6,318 nucleotides of DNA, from contig CAYUZB010000164.1 in NCBI GenBank assembly GCA_964449565.1, positions 1 to 6,318 on the forward strand, given 5' to 3'. How positions within the stretch are numbered: the stretch's first letter is position 1; every line of letters begins with the position of its first letter. The notes under the pieces are model-generated. The model did not search any database. It had not been told where the DNA came from and worked only from the letters and a program-made list of their open reading frames with translations. Source of the stretch: Granulosicoccus sp964449565. GTDB taxonomy: Bacteria > Pseudomonadota > Gammaproteobacteria > Granulosicoccales > Granulosicoccaceae. Below are positions 6,004 to 6,318 of the stretch, one piece after another. Position numbers and translations under genes: made by a program.

Positions 6004-6120
6004 TCAATCAACGTTGTTGACAAGTTTCCGCACACGGTTCTCCGCCGATTTCTTGGTTTTTGCCTTGCGGGCGAGGGATTTTCGGGCTTTGCCAAATTTT
6101 ACGACATTGTCGTCGGCCAT
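6004..6120 (-). CDS. small DUF4169-family protein, shorter than usual
   Basis: A 38-residue basic protein. MADDNVVKFGKARKSLARKA followed by KTKKSAENRV matches the DUF4169 pattern of an N-terminal 'vvnlrqaRKararaeke..AAENRa' helix rich in Arg, Lys and Ala. Members are usually about 55-65 residues and continue 'fGrtKaek' after ENR; here the protein ends VRKLVNNVD, so the C-terminal third is missing or diverged. It starts 4 nt after the fumC stop with no obvious Shine-Dalgarno sequence, suggesting translation by coupling to fumC. Small DUF4169 genes next to fumC are familiar in proteobacteria, which supports a real gene. The function is unknown. A recent frameshift or truncation is possible. Confidence 0.65.
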   Translation of the reverse strand: MADDNVVKFGKARKSLARKAKTKKSAENRVRKLVNNVD

Positions 6121-6124
6121 CCAA

Positions 6125-6318
6125 TTACCGCGGTGCGATCATCAGCTCTGGGCGCACAACCTTATCGAACTCTTCTTCGGTGACAAAGCCTAGCGCGACA
6201 GCTTCTTCGCGAAGTGTCGTGCCGTTCTTATGCGCGGTCTTGGCAACCTTTGTTGCATTATCGTAGCCGATGGTTGGGGCGAGCGCCGTGACGAGCATGA
6301 GCGAGCGGCCCATGAGGT
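6125..6318 (-). CDS. fumC: class II fumarate hydratase, C-terminal end (partial)
   Basis: The last ~64 residues are present; the gene begins beyond the right edge. The sequence has GRSLMLVTALAPTIGYDNAT, then AHKNGTTLREEAVALGFVTE and EEFDKVVRPELMIAP. This is the C-terminal domain of class II fumarases, which convert fumarate and malate reversibly in the TCA cycle as cytosolic homotetramers. The GTTLREEA and LGF(V)TEEEFDKVVRPE blocks fit FumC better than aspartase, whose tail differs (aspartases have GKSVYDLV at this place). Catalytic residues lie in the missing part. It is followed after 4 nt by a small DUF4169-type ORF, probably the same operon. Confidence 0.9.
   Translation of the reverse strand, partial: LMGRSLMLVTALAPTIGYDNATKVAKTAHKNGTTLREEAVALGFVTEEEFDKVVRPELMIAPR

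Noticed and set aside
1..6318. CRISPR arrays, tRNA or rRNA genes
   Set aside because: No regularly spaced repeats, no cloverleaf with a TTCRA-type T-loop and no rRNA signature were seen.

Overview
The window looks like chromosomal DNA of a proteobacterium, most likely a marine or environmental gammaproteobacterium. This rests on the FdhD subtype, the DUF3305/DUF3306 pair that accompanies respiratory formate dehydrogenases, a lipoprotein-anchored sulfatase, and a class II fumarase followed by a DUF4169 small ORF. The taxonomic placement is inference; no rRNA or other marker is present.

Layout. (1) Positions 1-1061, minus strand: a DUF3305 gene overlaps a DUF3306 gene by ATGA, and the DUF3306 gene runs off the left edge. 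(2) Positions 1062-1207: a divergent promoter region holding a perfect 7-bp inverted repeat with a 3-bp spacer. (3) Positions 1208-3068, plus strand: fdhD, then a one-component regulator with an excisionase-type DNA-binding domain joined to a periplasmic-binding-protein-like sensor domain. Together (1)-(3) are the accessory and regulatory part of a formate dehydrogenase (FDH) locus, whose structural genes probably lie beyond the left edge. (4) Positions 3183-4649, minus strand: an orphan lipoprotein sulfatase, convergent with the regulator, with a Thr/Asp/Gln repeat linker and a non-canonical formylglycine motif. (5) Positions 4812-5894: a decayed, internally deleted IS66-family element. It was recognised from broken orfA (tnpA) and tnpC reading frames on the minus strand, bounded by imperfect inverted repeats that begin GTAA. 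(6) Positions 6004-6318, minus strand: the C-terminal end of fumarase FumC, followed after 4 nt by a very short DUF4169-type ORF.

How the genes may work together. FdhD supplies sulfur to the molybdenum or tungsten cofactor of formate dehydrogenase. The DUF3305/DUF3306 proteins are of unknown function but belong to the same loci. The HTH-PBP protein is the natural candidate to control the locus through the palindrome between the divergent genes. The sulfatase, the IS66 relic and the fumC end form a separate block with no visible functional link to formate metabolism.

No entirely new system is evident. The points most worth a second look are the regulator with its candidate operator, the FdhD cysteine pattern, the odd sulfatase motif, and the hidden IS66 relic.
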